Below are positions 9,209 through 17,609 of a stretch of DNA of 64,000 nucleotides, one piece after another; positions within the stretch are counted from its first letter, which is position 1, and each line of letters begins with the position of its first letter. Source of the DNA: Hoylesella timonensis 4401737 = DSM 22865 = JCM 15640. Its GTDB lineage: Bacteria > Bacteroidota > Bacteroidia > Bacteroidales > Bacteroidaceae. A model generated the notes under the pieces. That model saw nothing but the letters and a program-made list of their open reading frames with translations, was not told where the DNA came from and did not search any database. The DNA lies in contig NZ_HG417095.1 in the NCBI RefSeq assembly GCF_000455445.1, forward strand, positions 77,317 to 141,316, read 5' to 3'. A program made the translations under genes and the position numbers.

Positions 9209-9724
9209 TTAATTCTTTGTTTCTGTTTTTGTCTTCTCACAGACGAAAACGCAGGTCTTCATGTTGTCCATAAGGTGTATATCTTGTGGGCTGTAGCTGA
9301 TGATGGTTGCAGCAATAGCGTATTGTTCTTCGCCTTTAAGAGATTCGAGAGTAGTAGTGTTGATTTTTATTTTTATAGGTTCACTACTCACTTTTCCTTC
9401 TTGTATCTCTATCTGTTCCGCAGAGATAGTGTAACAGTTTGTCGGAAGAGGTCTGTAGTTGGTATGGTTCTTTTGGTTGAACCGCTCTAAAGCTTTGTCG
9501 TTAATAGATATTGTAACTTTAACGGTTGTCTTAGCTTTTTGAGCAAGACGTGCAGAGATTGCAGTTTCTGCCCCTTCATTGTCTATTGTGATGTATCGTT
9601 GATTGTTCCCATAAGCTTCTGCTATGTAAATGGAATTGTCATAGGGTGAATATTCGGCATCATTACAGGCTGTTATCAAGAAGGCTGCCATGACAGTATA
9701 AAAAATTAAGAAATGTTTGAGCAT
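9209..9724 (-). CDS. DUF1735 lipoprotein (putative glycan-binding protein)
   Basis: A 171-residue lipoprotein with lipobox LITAC (C20), followed by NDAEYSPYDN. The rest is a single DUF1735-like beta domain (NHTNYRPLPTNCYTIS, VSSEPIKIKI, TLESLKGEEQYAIAATI). Such domains are common beside SusCD pairs and GH18 endoglycosidases in Bacteroidota, where they are thought to bind host glycans. The gene sits 8 bases after the GH18-like gene and 9 before the discoidin lipoprotein. It shares the SLKGEE motif with its neighbour, which suggests the two arose by duplication and that one later gained the discoidin domain. Confidence 0.75.
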   Translation of the reverse strand: MLKHFLIFYTVMAAFLITACNDAEYSPYDNSIYIAEAYGNNQRYITIDNEGAETAISARLAQKAKTTVKVTISINDKALERFNQKNHTNYRPLPTNCYTISAEQIEIQEGKVSSEPIKIKINTTTLESLKGEEQYAIAATIISYSPQDIHLMDNMKTCVFVCEKTKTETKN

Positions 9725-9732
9725 AAGAAAAA

Positions 9733-10743
9733 TTATTTAATAGATGGATTGAGTATTTGGATAACTTTGTGAGTGGCAGGATATGTGGATGTCTGTCCTT
9801 CAATAGTATATTCATTGTCCATGCGATAGATGCCAACTCCTCCTTTTGTTACTCTTTTTCCGTGATATAGTGGTATCCAACGAGCCATGCCTTCCAAGCT
9901 GAGCATCCCATTATTAAAACGATCCTTATAGAGAACACCACCATCTTTATGAGATAGGAAGTCCTCCATGACTATCAAGCGGCTTGTCAGTTCAGTAAAA
10001 CTGAAACTTGCAATGAATTGCTTATTCCATTCTTTGACAATGTTATCAAGATCTGCATCTGACTTTGACCCAAAAGCATAGGCTACAACATAGTTGAACC
10101 AGTATATCTCTTCTGCAGATATGGCGGTAGGGTCTCCACTAAAAAAAAGTAATTTTTCATTACCAGACCTTGGTCCCAAGGATCTGCTTAGCGCATCTAA
10201 TAGTTCGTGAGTGTTATTCCTGTCACCTGCAATTGAACCTCTTTTTCCACTCTCAGGCAGTAGTTCGATGTCCAAGCCATCGTAATTGTTTAGTAAAACC
10301 AAATTGATGAGTTTGTCTGCATATTGTTGTATACTCATGTCTTGCTGATTGGACTTTTCCGTTTTAAAACCATCGCCAATATTGATTATTGATATCGCTA
10401 CAATCACTTTTGTACCTTTAATTTTTCGTACAAACTCCATGTCGCTTTTCATTTCTGCTGTAGGGTCTTGGAAAGCAGCAGTGAGACCTACAACATTCAG
10501 ACTGTCTGGGAGTCCACGCATTTGTCCATTCAGCGTATCACCAACACCAGTCCAACCTTGCCACTTAGCGTACGTTATAGTATGAGTGCGTTGTTTGTAT
10601 GCCCGAAGGTTGGCGTAGTAAGTTTCTGTGCGGTTAGCATTCGTTAGATTTGTGGGTTCGTATACTTCCACATTCGTCCAGCTGTCACAAGCCGACAGTA
10701 AAGTTATAAATGTGGTAAGTACCATTAATTTTGTATATTCCAT
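9733..10743 (-). CDS. GH18-like lipoprotein lacking the catalytic glutamate
   Basis: Starting at the ATG at 10743, a 336-residue lipoprotein with lipobox LLSAC (C19). An ATG at 10785 would add 14 residues without helping the signal peptide. The middle has the GH18 barrel layout: ITYAKWQGWTG (beta 1), KVIVAISIINIG (beta 3) and NNYDGLDIELLPESG at beta 4. In active GH18 enzymes beta 4 reads DGxDxDxE with Glu as proton donor; here the equivalent is D-G-L-D-I-E-L-L, so the donor Glu is Leu and the third Asp is Glu. I infer a non-catalytic, glycan-binding member, as is known for some GH18-like proteins in host-glycan loci of Bacteroides. P-E two residues later might still act, so loss of activity is likely but not proven. 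Confidence 0.78.
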   Translation of the reverse strand: MEYTKLMVLTTFITLLSACDSWTNVEVYEPTNLTNANRTETYYANLRAYKQRTHTITYAKWQGWTGVGDTLNGQMRGLPDSLNVVGLTAAFQDPTAEMKSDMEFVRKIKGTKVIVAISIINIGDGFKTEKSNQQDMSIQQYADKLINLVLLNNYDGLDIELLPESGKRGSIAGDRNNTHELLDALSRSLGPRSGNEKLLFFSGDPTAISAEEIYWFNYVVAYAFGSKSDADLDNIVKEWNKQFIASFSFTELTSRLIVMEDFLSHKDGGVLYKDRFNNGMLSLEGMARWIPLYHGKRVTKGGVGIYRMDNEYTIEGQTSTYPATHKVIQILNPSIK

Positions 10744-10791
10744 TGATGTGTTGTAGTTTTGTTGATTATTTTTGTTACATATCATTCTTTG

Positions 10792-12348
10792 CTATGGCTT
10801 TGCTTGCCACCACATTTTTGTTGCAAAATTGTCTGGTCCACCAAGAAGTTGTACTGCTTTGCGTATGTTATCATGATTGTTATCGTATTCTGCGCGTGCA
10901 AATGGCAGGCGATTGGCTACTTTCATGCCTTTATATATGGTCTGTACTGGGCGAACCAAGTCAAAGAACCGTGGATAGCCTGTACGGCGATGCTCACACC
11001 ACGCTTCATGCCCCAGAGGCCATAATGCAATCCACTTCTGTGTAATAATTCTTTCAAGTTTCTCCTCATTATTAGCATTGTCGTCCCATTTGATTGTAAT
11101 TTTGCTAACGGCTTCAGCGCTTTCAGCACTACCGTTGGGATCCAAATAGTCAGCAGGCTTGCTCTTTCCGTCTTGAATATATCCGTCAGCAGATCCTGCT
11201 CCCCATTGGTCGAATGAGTGTCGGATACCCTCTTCGTACAGCTCTTTAGCAGAACCTTTCATTTCCCAGCCAAGCATTGAACCCTCGGATCGCAAAAAAT
11301 AAACTTCAGCGGCTGTGAGCCATAGAGTTTTGTCGGTTTGTCCAATGCGTGGTTTAGAGTACTTTTTATAAGCATCGTCACTTGTATTCGTAGCAGCACG
11401 CAATCCTTTAAAGCCCTTCTGGTCGAAAGTAGATTCTGTGAAATATCTTTCTCGCCGAGGATCATTGTATCCTTCCATGTATGATGTAATATCTGCACAA
11501 GCTTTCGCATCATTCCAGCCCTCAACCACGAGCCAAAGCATATTGTTTCCTGTTGGCTGATAGGCTGCATTGTCTGCGTTGTCAGTGATAACCCCCACAT
11601 TATTGTTAACAGCTTCTTCTGCATATTTACGAGCTAAATCTGGTTCAGCAAATCTCATTCGAATTGCCATTCGTAGTTTCAGTGAATTAGCGTACTTAAT
11701 CCATTTTCCAAAATCCCCGCCATATACTCGGTCGTATGCCTTCATGGGAGTAGCCGATGGGTTGGCATGATGGTATACTGATAATGTTTGAATGGCATCG
11801 CTCAGTTCATTCAACATTTTCTTGTAGACTTCTTCTTGGGAGTCATAAGGCACAAAAAGGTTTCCGCTATCTATCTTAGAGTAGGGTATAGGGCCGAAAA
11901 TGTCGGTAAGACGGTGCATGATAGACACTCGTAGAATGACTGCCCAAGCATAGTTAACGCCTTCAGCATGGGTGTCTTTCACTATATCACGCCATGCAGG
12001 ATAGAAGTCGGTGATGAGGTTGAAACAGTTGTCTATCCAGCCATTATGTTGATAGCTGAACTCAGAGAGATTACCACCTTTCCATTTTGCATTTGACATC
12101 ATGAAGCGACCATACACGTCTCCACATAAATTTTCTTGGTGTTGAAAATAGCCTGATGCGTCAGCAGGGACCACCAAAGCTTCTATTCGAGGATATGAGG
12201 ATCCTATCTTGAAATTGTCTCCACTCATTTCGTTTTCGGTGACACCGTCTATTTTTGCATTAATCTCTGAAAAGTTATCTGTACAGCTACTTGTCAAGAG
12301 GGATACAATGACAGTCAATGTAATAAAAGTATTTTTGATGTATTTCAT
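10792..12348 (-). CDS. SusD/RagB family nutrient-binding lipoprotein
   Basis: A 518-residue SusD-like lipoprotein with lipobox LLTSSC (C22). N-terminal helices of the TPR-like SusD fold follow, with the family landmarks AWAVILRVSIMHRLTDIFGPIPYSK (split here only as AWAVILRV and TDIFGPIPYS) around residues 135-160 and a late LTAAEVYFLRSEG segment. It would sit as a lid on the SusC channel and present released glycans. It is 26 bases downstream of susC and 48 upstream of the GH18-like gene, an order typical of host N-glycan loci. The ligand cannot be read from the sequence. Confidence 0.93.
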   Translation of the reverse strand: MKYIKNTFITLTVIVSLLTSSCTDNFSEINAKIDGVTENEMSGDNFKIGSSYPRIEALVVPADASGYFQHQENLCGDVYGRFMMSNAKWKGGNLSEFSYQHNGWIDNCFNLITDFYPAWRDIVKDTHAEGVNYAWAVILRVSIMHRLTDIFGPIPYSKIDSGNLFVPYDSQEEVYKKMLNELSDAIQTLSVYHHANPSATPMKAYDRVYGGDFGKWIKYANSLKLRMAIRMRFAEPDLARKYAEEAVNNNVGVITDNADNAAYQPTGNNMLWLVVEGWNDAKACADITSYMEGYNDPRRERYFTESTFDQKGFKGLRAATNTSDDAYKKYSKPRIGQTDKTLWLTAAEVYFLRSEGSMLGWEMKGSAKELYEEGIRHSFDQWGAGSADGYIQDGKSKPADYLDPNGSAESAEAVSKITIKWDDNANNEEKLERIITQKWIALWPLGHEAWCEHRRTGYPRFFDLVRPVQTIYKGMKVANRLPFARAEYDNNHDNIRKAVQLLGGPDNFATKMWWQAKP

Positions 12349-12374
12349 ATTGTTTGCTTATTATTTCATAATAA

Positions 12375-15300
12375 TTAGAATTTCAACTTAACGCTGAATC
12401 CAATACTACGCATGCTGGGCTGCATAAAGTAATCGTAACCTTGCATGTATGTGCCAGTTGAAGCAGTAGATTCGGGGTCGAATGGAGCCTTACAATAAAT
12501 CATCCACAGGTTGCGTGCAATGAGGGATATGTTGGCACTACATGTGTTTAGTAGCCATGTCTTAGGAATAGTGTATCCCACGGAAAGTTCTTGTAGGCGT
12601 ACATTGGTTGCACTGTACAGATACTCTTGAGCAATGGGCTCGCGACCTGCCACAGCAGTATAATACTTTTCAGGATCGATGAGTCCACGGTTAACTTGTA
12701 TGCCACCGTTGTCACGTGCTATGGCGGATGTTTTGGACACTCCATATTCGTCCAAAATTGATTGGGTTACCGATAGAACGTGCCCTCCAAAGCGCGCTGT
12801 GAGAAGTGCTGTCAGATTCACACCTTTAATGGTAATGCTATTACGCCAGCCCAAATTTCCATCAGGAAGAACCGAACCAATTTTCACTGGCTGCTCCAAA
12901 TTCTCTTTTACTACGTTGCCTGTAGATGGGTCTACCCAAATATTTCCTTCAGGATCTCGTTTAAAATCACTGCCAGCATAAATATCTCCCATTGTACCAC
13001 CAACAACCAGCCTTACGTTTGATTGGTTAAGATAGTCTAAATGATAGTGTTCGTTCGTTACTTCATCGTAATAATCTTTAACTAACTCTGTGATTTTATT
13101 CCGATTGAAGCTGTAGGTCAGATTACTTTCCCAATTCAGCAACCCGAAGTGTTGATGATAACCCAATGCAAACTCCATTCCCCAGTTACGTACATTTCCT
13201 GTTTGGATATACATAGAGGAATAGCCACTGGCCGCCGATGTCTGTACGTTGAAGGTCTGTTTTTTAGTGTCTGATAAATACCATGTAGCATCGAGACTGA
13301 GAGTATTGTCAAAAAGTTTGGTGTTGATGCCTGCCTCCCAGGAGGTAGTCTTTTCAGGGTATAGTTTATTGATAGGTCTGTAGTTTGGTGCATCCCATGT
13401 TTTTGAGTTAGAATTCCAAGTATATGCTTGTTCTGTAAGATTCATGGGCAGAGGTGAACCCACATCAGCCCATGAAATGCGTGCCTTTAGATAGTTGATA
13501 GCTTTAGGTAGCTTGACCATTTGTGATATAATACCAGAAATTCCAATTGAGGGGAAAAAGTAAGACATCTGTGAAGTATTTGAAAGCGTAGACGACCACT
13601 CATTGCGAGCTGTCATGGTGAGATATACCATTGATCGCCAACCCAATTCAGCACTTGCAAATATAGCATATTCTCTTAGTTGTGCATGTGAGATTCCTGG
13701 AGTACCCAACTGTGTGTCTATGTTATAGGCATTAAATACATTGGGCATGTCACGAAGTGGACCAGAGTAACCCTCGTAGTTTGTTCGGTAATCTTTAAAG
13801 CTTGTGCCAAGCGTACAGGAGAGTGAATAAGTCTCATTCCAGTTTTTATTGACGTTAGCCATCAAATCACCATATATCTGTCGATTGTCGCCACGTCCAT
13901 ACCCATAGAGCCCTTTTTGGCTACCCTGAGTCCACCATTGATTGGTGGTGGCGTGATATTTTGTTTCATTGTTGTTATGTTGGTTGTCCATCCGAATTCT
14001 TCCACTAATGCTAAGCCATTTCATGACATCGTATGTCAGGTTGGCATTGAGCATATATCGATCATGTTGCTGTGTACGGTCTTTGCGGTGCATTTGCCAA
14101 TAGGGGTTCTCAAGCAGATGACCTTGGTCACCCCATGTCCAATTCTGAATGCTAATACGTCGCACAGGGTCATAGATCTCATATTGTCTAAGTTCGTCAA
14201 AATCTTCGCCACGCGGGAATAAGTATAAGGCAAGCAAAGGATTCCAGTACTCTCCTTGTGCCATCATGTTCTTTTGGTTTTGACGTACATAATTTGCTCC
14301 TACATCAAGTGTAAGTTTGTCGTTTAAAAATTTTGTAGTGTTCCGAATCGTAAAATTGTAACGGTTGTAAGTATTGTTGGGTAGAATACCAGCGGCGTTG
14401 TTCAGTGATGCCGATGCAAATGTTTGATTCTTCTTGGTTCCAGTTGTAAATGTAACGGAGTTGATGAGATTGGTTCCTGTATTGAAGAAGTCTGCGGGAT
14501 TCATGCTGTAGAGTGTACCTTTTTTGCCCCAGCTTTTAAATTCACCAGGTCGATTAGAGTATGTGTCCTGAAATTCTGGCATGATGAATGGATTTGAGAA
14601 GGTTGTACTGTTAGAAACTTCCAATCGTGTGATGCCCTCTGCTCCTTTCTTTGTAGTAATTAATATCACTCCGTTTGCTGCACTCGATCCGTAAAGAGCG
14701 GCCGCAGCAGGTCCTGATAAAACCGACATCGATTCTATGTCATCAGCGTTTAAGTCGCTAATACCTTCTCCTGTCGGTTGAGCGGCATACATACCACCGC
14801 TTCCGCCATCGTTATGGTTGCTGATGGGAACACCATCTATCACATACAATGCATTGTTGTCGTGAGCAATTGATTTGATACCGCGCATTACAACACGCGT
14901 AGCTCCACCAATTCCCGCCGACGATGCGTTGATATTTACACCTGCAACCTTCCCTGATAATGAATTCATGAAATTCGCATCTTTTACGGTGTTGAGTTTT
15001 TCACCTGCCAACTCTTGTACATTGTAGCTTAGAGCTTTGGCTGCACGTTTAATGCCCAATGCGGTGACTACAACCTCACTAAGGGCTTCGTTCGTCTCTT
15101 TGAGCGTGATGATAATTGGCTTACCTTGCCATTTCACAGTTATAGTCTCGAAACCAAGATAAGAAACTGTAAATACTGTATTTATAGGAATTGACTTCAA
15201 GGAGAATCTGCCATCAATATCAGTAATGGTTTTCCATTTCTTGTCATTGGATACAACTGAGGCACCAGTGATGGGCTCTCCGTGGATATCGGATACAATG

Positions 15301-15452
15301 CCAGTACAAGTAACGTCTTGTTGTGTTGAGTTATTGATTTTTTCTCTCGTAGACGGTGATGCTACTGTTGAAAGAGCCAATAGGATGTTTCCGCTAAGCA
15401 GCATTGTGAACAATGTTTTGCGGATGGTCTTGCTGGGTAATATTCTGTTCAT
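12375..15452 (-). CDS. SusC/RagA family TonB-linked outer membrane transporter
   Basis: A TonB-dependent receptor of 1025 residues if started at the ATG at 15452 (MNRILPSKTIRKTLF, a typical signal peptide start); an upstream start at 15500 adds 16 residues. After the signal peptide comes a carboxypeptidase-like regulatory domain (TGIVSDIHGEPITGASVV, YLGFETITV), then the segment SEVVVTALGIKR that opens the plug, then the plug (ALYVIDGVPISN; AAALYGSSAANGVILITTKK) and a long barrel ending in GFSVKLKF. It imports oligosaccharides with SusD. There is no N-terminal extension that would signal to an anti-sigma factor. It is the first gene of the operon, with a promoter at 15559-15589. Confidence 0.94.
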   Translation of the reverse strand: MNRILPSKTIRKTLFTMLLSGNILLALSTVASPSTREKINNSTQQDVTCTGIVSDIHGEPITGASVVSNDKKWKTITDIDGRFSLKSIPINTVFTVSYLGFETITVKWQGKPIIITLKETNEALSEVVVTALGIKRAAKALSYNVQELAGEKLNTVKDANFMNSLSGKVAGVNINASSAGIGGATRVVMRGIKSIAHDNNALYVIDGVPISNHNDGGSGGMYAAQPTGEGISDLNADDIESMSVLSGPAAAALYGSSAANGVILITTKKGAEGITRLEVSNSTTFSNPFIMPEFQDTYSNRPGEFKSWGKKGTLYSMNPADFFNTGTNLINSVTFTTGTKKNQTFASASLNNAAGILPNNTYNRYNFTIRNTTKFLNDKLTLDVGANYVRQNQKNMMAQGEYWNPLLALYLFPRGEDFDELRQYEIYDPVRRISIQNWTWGDQGHLLENPYWQMHRKDRTQQHDRYMLNANLTYDVMKWLSISGRIRMDNQHNNNETKYHATTNQWWTQGSQKGLYGYGRGDNRQIYGDLMANVNKNWNETYSLSCTLGTSFKDYRTNYEGYSGPLRDMPNVFNAYNIDTQLGTPGISHAQLREYAIFASAELGWRSMVYLTMTARNEWSSTLSNTSQMSYFFPSIGISGIISQMVKLPKAINYLKARISWADVGSPLPMNLTEQAYTWNSNSKTWDAPNYRPINKLYPEKTTSWEAGINTKLFDNTLSLDATWYLSDTKKQTFNVQTSAASGYSSMYIQTGNVRNWGMEFALGYHQHFGLLNWESNLTYSFNRNKITELVKDYYDEVTNEHYHLDYLNQSNVRLVVGGTMGDIYAGSDFKRDPEGNIWVDPSTGNVVKENLEQPVKIGSVLPDGNLGWRNSITIKGVNLTALLTARFGGHVLSVTQSILDEYGVSKTSAIARDNGGIQVNRGLIDPEKYYTAVAGREPIAQEYLYSATNVRLQELSVGYTIPKTWLLNTCSANISLIARNLWMIYCKAPFDPESTASTGTYMQGYDYFMQPSMRSIGFSVKLKF

Positions 15453-15558
15453 ATTATTTTGGTTATTATAGAATCTTAAGTATAAATTAATATATGACAA
15501 AGTCCATCTCTATTTTGAGCAATGTTCGTATGATTGATTTAAAGTTAATTGCTTTTTG

Positions 15559-15589
15559 CAAAAATAGTCAATTATTCGTTATGATTCAA
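15559..15589 (-). promoter_or_regulatory. Bacteroidota-type promoter of the SusCD-GH85 operon
   Basis: On the minus strand TATTTTTG (15566-15559) fits the minus-7 consensus TAnnTTTG, and TTG (15589-15587) lies 20 bases upstream as a minus-33 element. The start would be near 15552, about 100 bases before the susC ATG. No operator was recognised. Confidence 0.5.
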
Positions 15590-15712
15590 TCTAATGTTGA
15601 TTCAATATAAAATAAATTAACATACATTTACTAAATGTTGGTTTTATTTTAAAATTATAACAAACAGTTTGAAGATGATATAAAGAGAATAATTTTCATT
15701 TTTATCTCCTTA

Positions 15713-15781
15713 TATCAAGCTTCTTGGAGTGTACGAATAAGGGGCTTAATGCGCGTTGATAGAAGTGGTTATCTCTGTGGG
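15713..15781. repeat. 69-bp direct repeat, copy B (upstream edge of the glycan locus)
   Basis: Starts TATCAAGCTTCTTGGAGTGT and ends CTCTGTGGG. It is aligned without gaps to copy A (4828-4896), with seven differences. Both copies have the same orientation, with 10.9 kb between their starts. Confidence 0.85.
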
Positions 15782-15869
15782 GTAGGAGACTCAGGGCGTT
15801 GTCGTGGCTGTATGTGTATGGAGACTTCGCCTTTTCATTGGCAGAGCTTATTAGTAATCAATATCATTT

Positions 15870-17609
15870 TTAGCCGTTAAGCTTCTTGAGTCTTTTCAGG
15901 GCTTGGGGATGAGTGGGATAAAGCTTTAGGGCTTTCTGATAATTCCGGATAGCAGCCTCGGTCATGCCTTCTTTTTCACAATCTTTTCCCATGATGACAT
16001 ATTCTGTAGACAACTCTTTGAGAAAAGCTTCTGCGTCTTTCTTTTCCTTCTGCAATTGTTTGTTTTGTTCACGAAGGAGGTTGATGATGTTTAGCTTTCT
16101 ACGGATGAGGCGTTTTACTTCAGGCTTTTCAATGTCGTATCGACTGTGAATGGCTTTATAGAAGTAGTCGAGTGCCGCCTGCATGTCCCCTCTGTCAAAA
16201 GCCTTGGTGGCATCATGGTACTGTTTGTCTGCTTTGCTCTGTTGTATAGCCGTGTTGAGTGCACTTGGGTCGTTGTAGGTTTTTGAAAACTTCACTACTT
16301 CTTGATTTACATAGATATCTTCTCTCTTAACGGGTTCTTGTAGTGCAATACCTTTTAGCGAGCGACAGCGAGAAAGGGCGACATAGGTTTGTCCACCTGC
16401 GAAAACACCTCCAGAGAGGTCTATTTTCACTTGGTTGAACGTGAGACCCTGACTCTTATGAATGGTAATCGCCCATGCCAGACGTAATGGGAATTGCTGG
16501 AAAGACCCCAAAATCTCTTCCTCTACCTTTTGCTCTTTCTGATTATAGGTGTATCGCACATTGTTCCATACTTCCTGTTCCACATCAACGTCTTCGCCCT
16601 GCTCTGTGCGAACGTAAATCTTTCCATCCTCTTCATCACCAATGCCGATAATCGTACCTAAGGTGCCATTGACCCATCTCTTTTCACGGTCGTTCTTGAT
16701 GAACAGAATCTGTGCACCAGTTTTTACTTCAAGTTCTATAGGAGTGGGCAAATTGTTTTCAGGGTATTCACCGTCAATACTTCCATGGAGGATTGTGGCA
16801 TCGCCAGGTAACTTGGATAAATGCAAGCTATTGATATAATCAACCGTATCACGTCGAGTGGATAAGGTAATGGATAGTTGATGCGCATCCATTGGTTGGT
16901 GTTGCCCCACCTGTTGATTCAATAAGGAGAGGTCGGTAGTCGTGATGGTGGAGGTACGGATATGGTCAAGGATGCTGATAAATTTGTCGTCACGCTGCCG
17001 ATACACCTTTTGCAGTTCAATACAAACCAATTGGAAGGTTCTAAACACGTGTGCATCAAAAAAGAACTTAGATGGATAGTAAGGTTGCAGCAGTTGCCAG
17101 TCTTCCTCTTTGAGGACAGGCTCCAACTGATAGACATCGCCCACCAACAGTAACTGCTTTCCACCGAAAGGGATGCGCATATTGTGCGAGTAAACCCTTA
17201 ATATTTTGTCAATGAAATCAATGATGTCGGCACGAACCATAGAAATCTCATCAATGATGATAAGTTCGAGTTCACGGATGAGTTTTATTTTCTCGCTGTT
17301 ATATTTGAGCGTATTTCTAAGTTGTTGCGTGCTGTACCGTCGGTCGTTAGGAAGTAGCGGATGAAAGGGAAGTTTGAAAAAGCTATGAAGTGTAGCCCCA
17401 CCGACATTGATTGCTGCAATGCCAGTAGGGGCGAGGATAACATATTTCTTTTTAGTAGTTTGGGCAATGTAATGCAGGAAAGTAGACTTACCTGTTCCTG
17501 CCTTTCCCGTGAGGAACAAGGAACGGTGGGTGAACTGAACCAGTTGCAGTGCATTTTGCAGCTCCTGATTGTTCAGGTCTATCTTTTCAATATCAATGCC
17601 ATGTGCCAT
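15870..17609 (-). CDS. PIF1/RecD-like helicase with C-terminal TPR region
   Basis: A 579-residue SF1B-type helicase. Walker A is GKAGTGKS at residues 35-42, motif Ia is APTGIAAINVGG (60-71) and the DE box is LIIIDEISMV (116-125). The UvrD_C_2-like end of the motor has WAITIHKSQGLTF and YVALSRCRSLKG. Residues 455-579 are helical with TPR-like repeats (FDRGDMQAALDYFYKAI; AIRNYQKALKLYPTHPQAL). PIF1-type enzymes unwind G-quadruplexes and DNA-RNA hybrids. The start ATG overlaps the stop of the PBP1A gene by one base (TAATG), so the two are translationally coupled. Its place at the end of a lipid A and peptidoglycan operon is unexplained. Confidence 0.85.
   Translation of the reverse strand: MAHGIDIEKIDLNNQELQNALQLVQFTHRSLFLTGKAGTGKSTFLHYIAQTTKKKYVILAPTGIAAINVGGATLHSFFKLPFHPLLPNDRRYSTQQLRNTLKYNSEKIKLIRELELIIIDEISMVRADIIDFIDKILRVYSHNMRIPFGGKQLLLVGDVYQLEPVLKEEDWQLLQPYYPSKFFFDAHVFRTFQLVCIELQKVYRQRDDKFISILDHIRTSTITTTDLSLLNQQVGQHQPMDAHQLSITLSTRRDTVDYINSLHLSKLPGDATILHGSIDGEYPENNLPTPIELEVKTGAQILFIKNDREKRWVNGTLGTIIGIGDEEDGKIYVRTEQGEDVDVEQEVWNNVRYTYNQKEQKVEEEILGSFQQFPLRLAWAITIHKSQGLTFNQVKIDLSGGVFAGGQTYVALSRCRSLKGIALQEPVKREDIYVNQEVVKFSKTYNDPSALNTAIQQSKADKQYHDATKAFDRGDMQAALDYFYKAIHSRYDIEKPEVKRLIRRKLNIINLLREQNKQLQKEKKDAEAFLKELSTEYVIMGKDCEKEGMTEAAIRNYQKALKLYPTHPQALKRLKKLNG

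Larger units (their letters stand above)
15453..15869. other. Intergenic region upstream of susC
   Basis: This AT-rich gap has no gene. It contains the susC promoter candidate (15559-15589) and direct repeat copy B (15713-15781). The rest, 15785-15869, is the 3' flank of the helicase gene; I see no clear terminator there. Confidence 0.6.
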
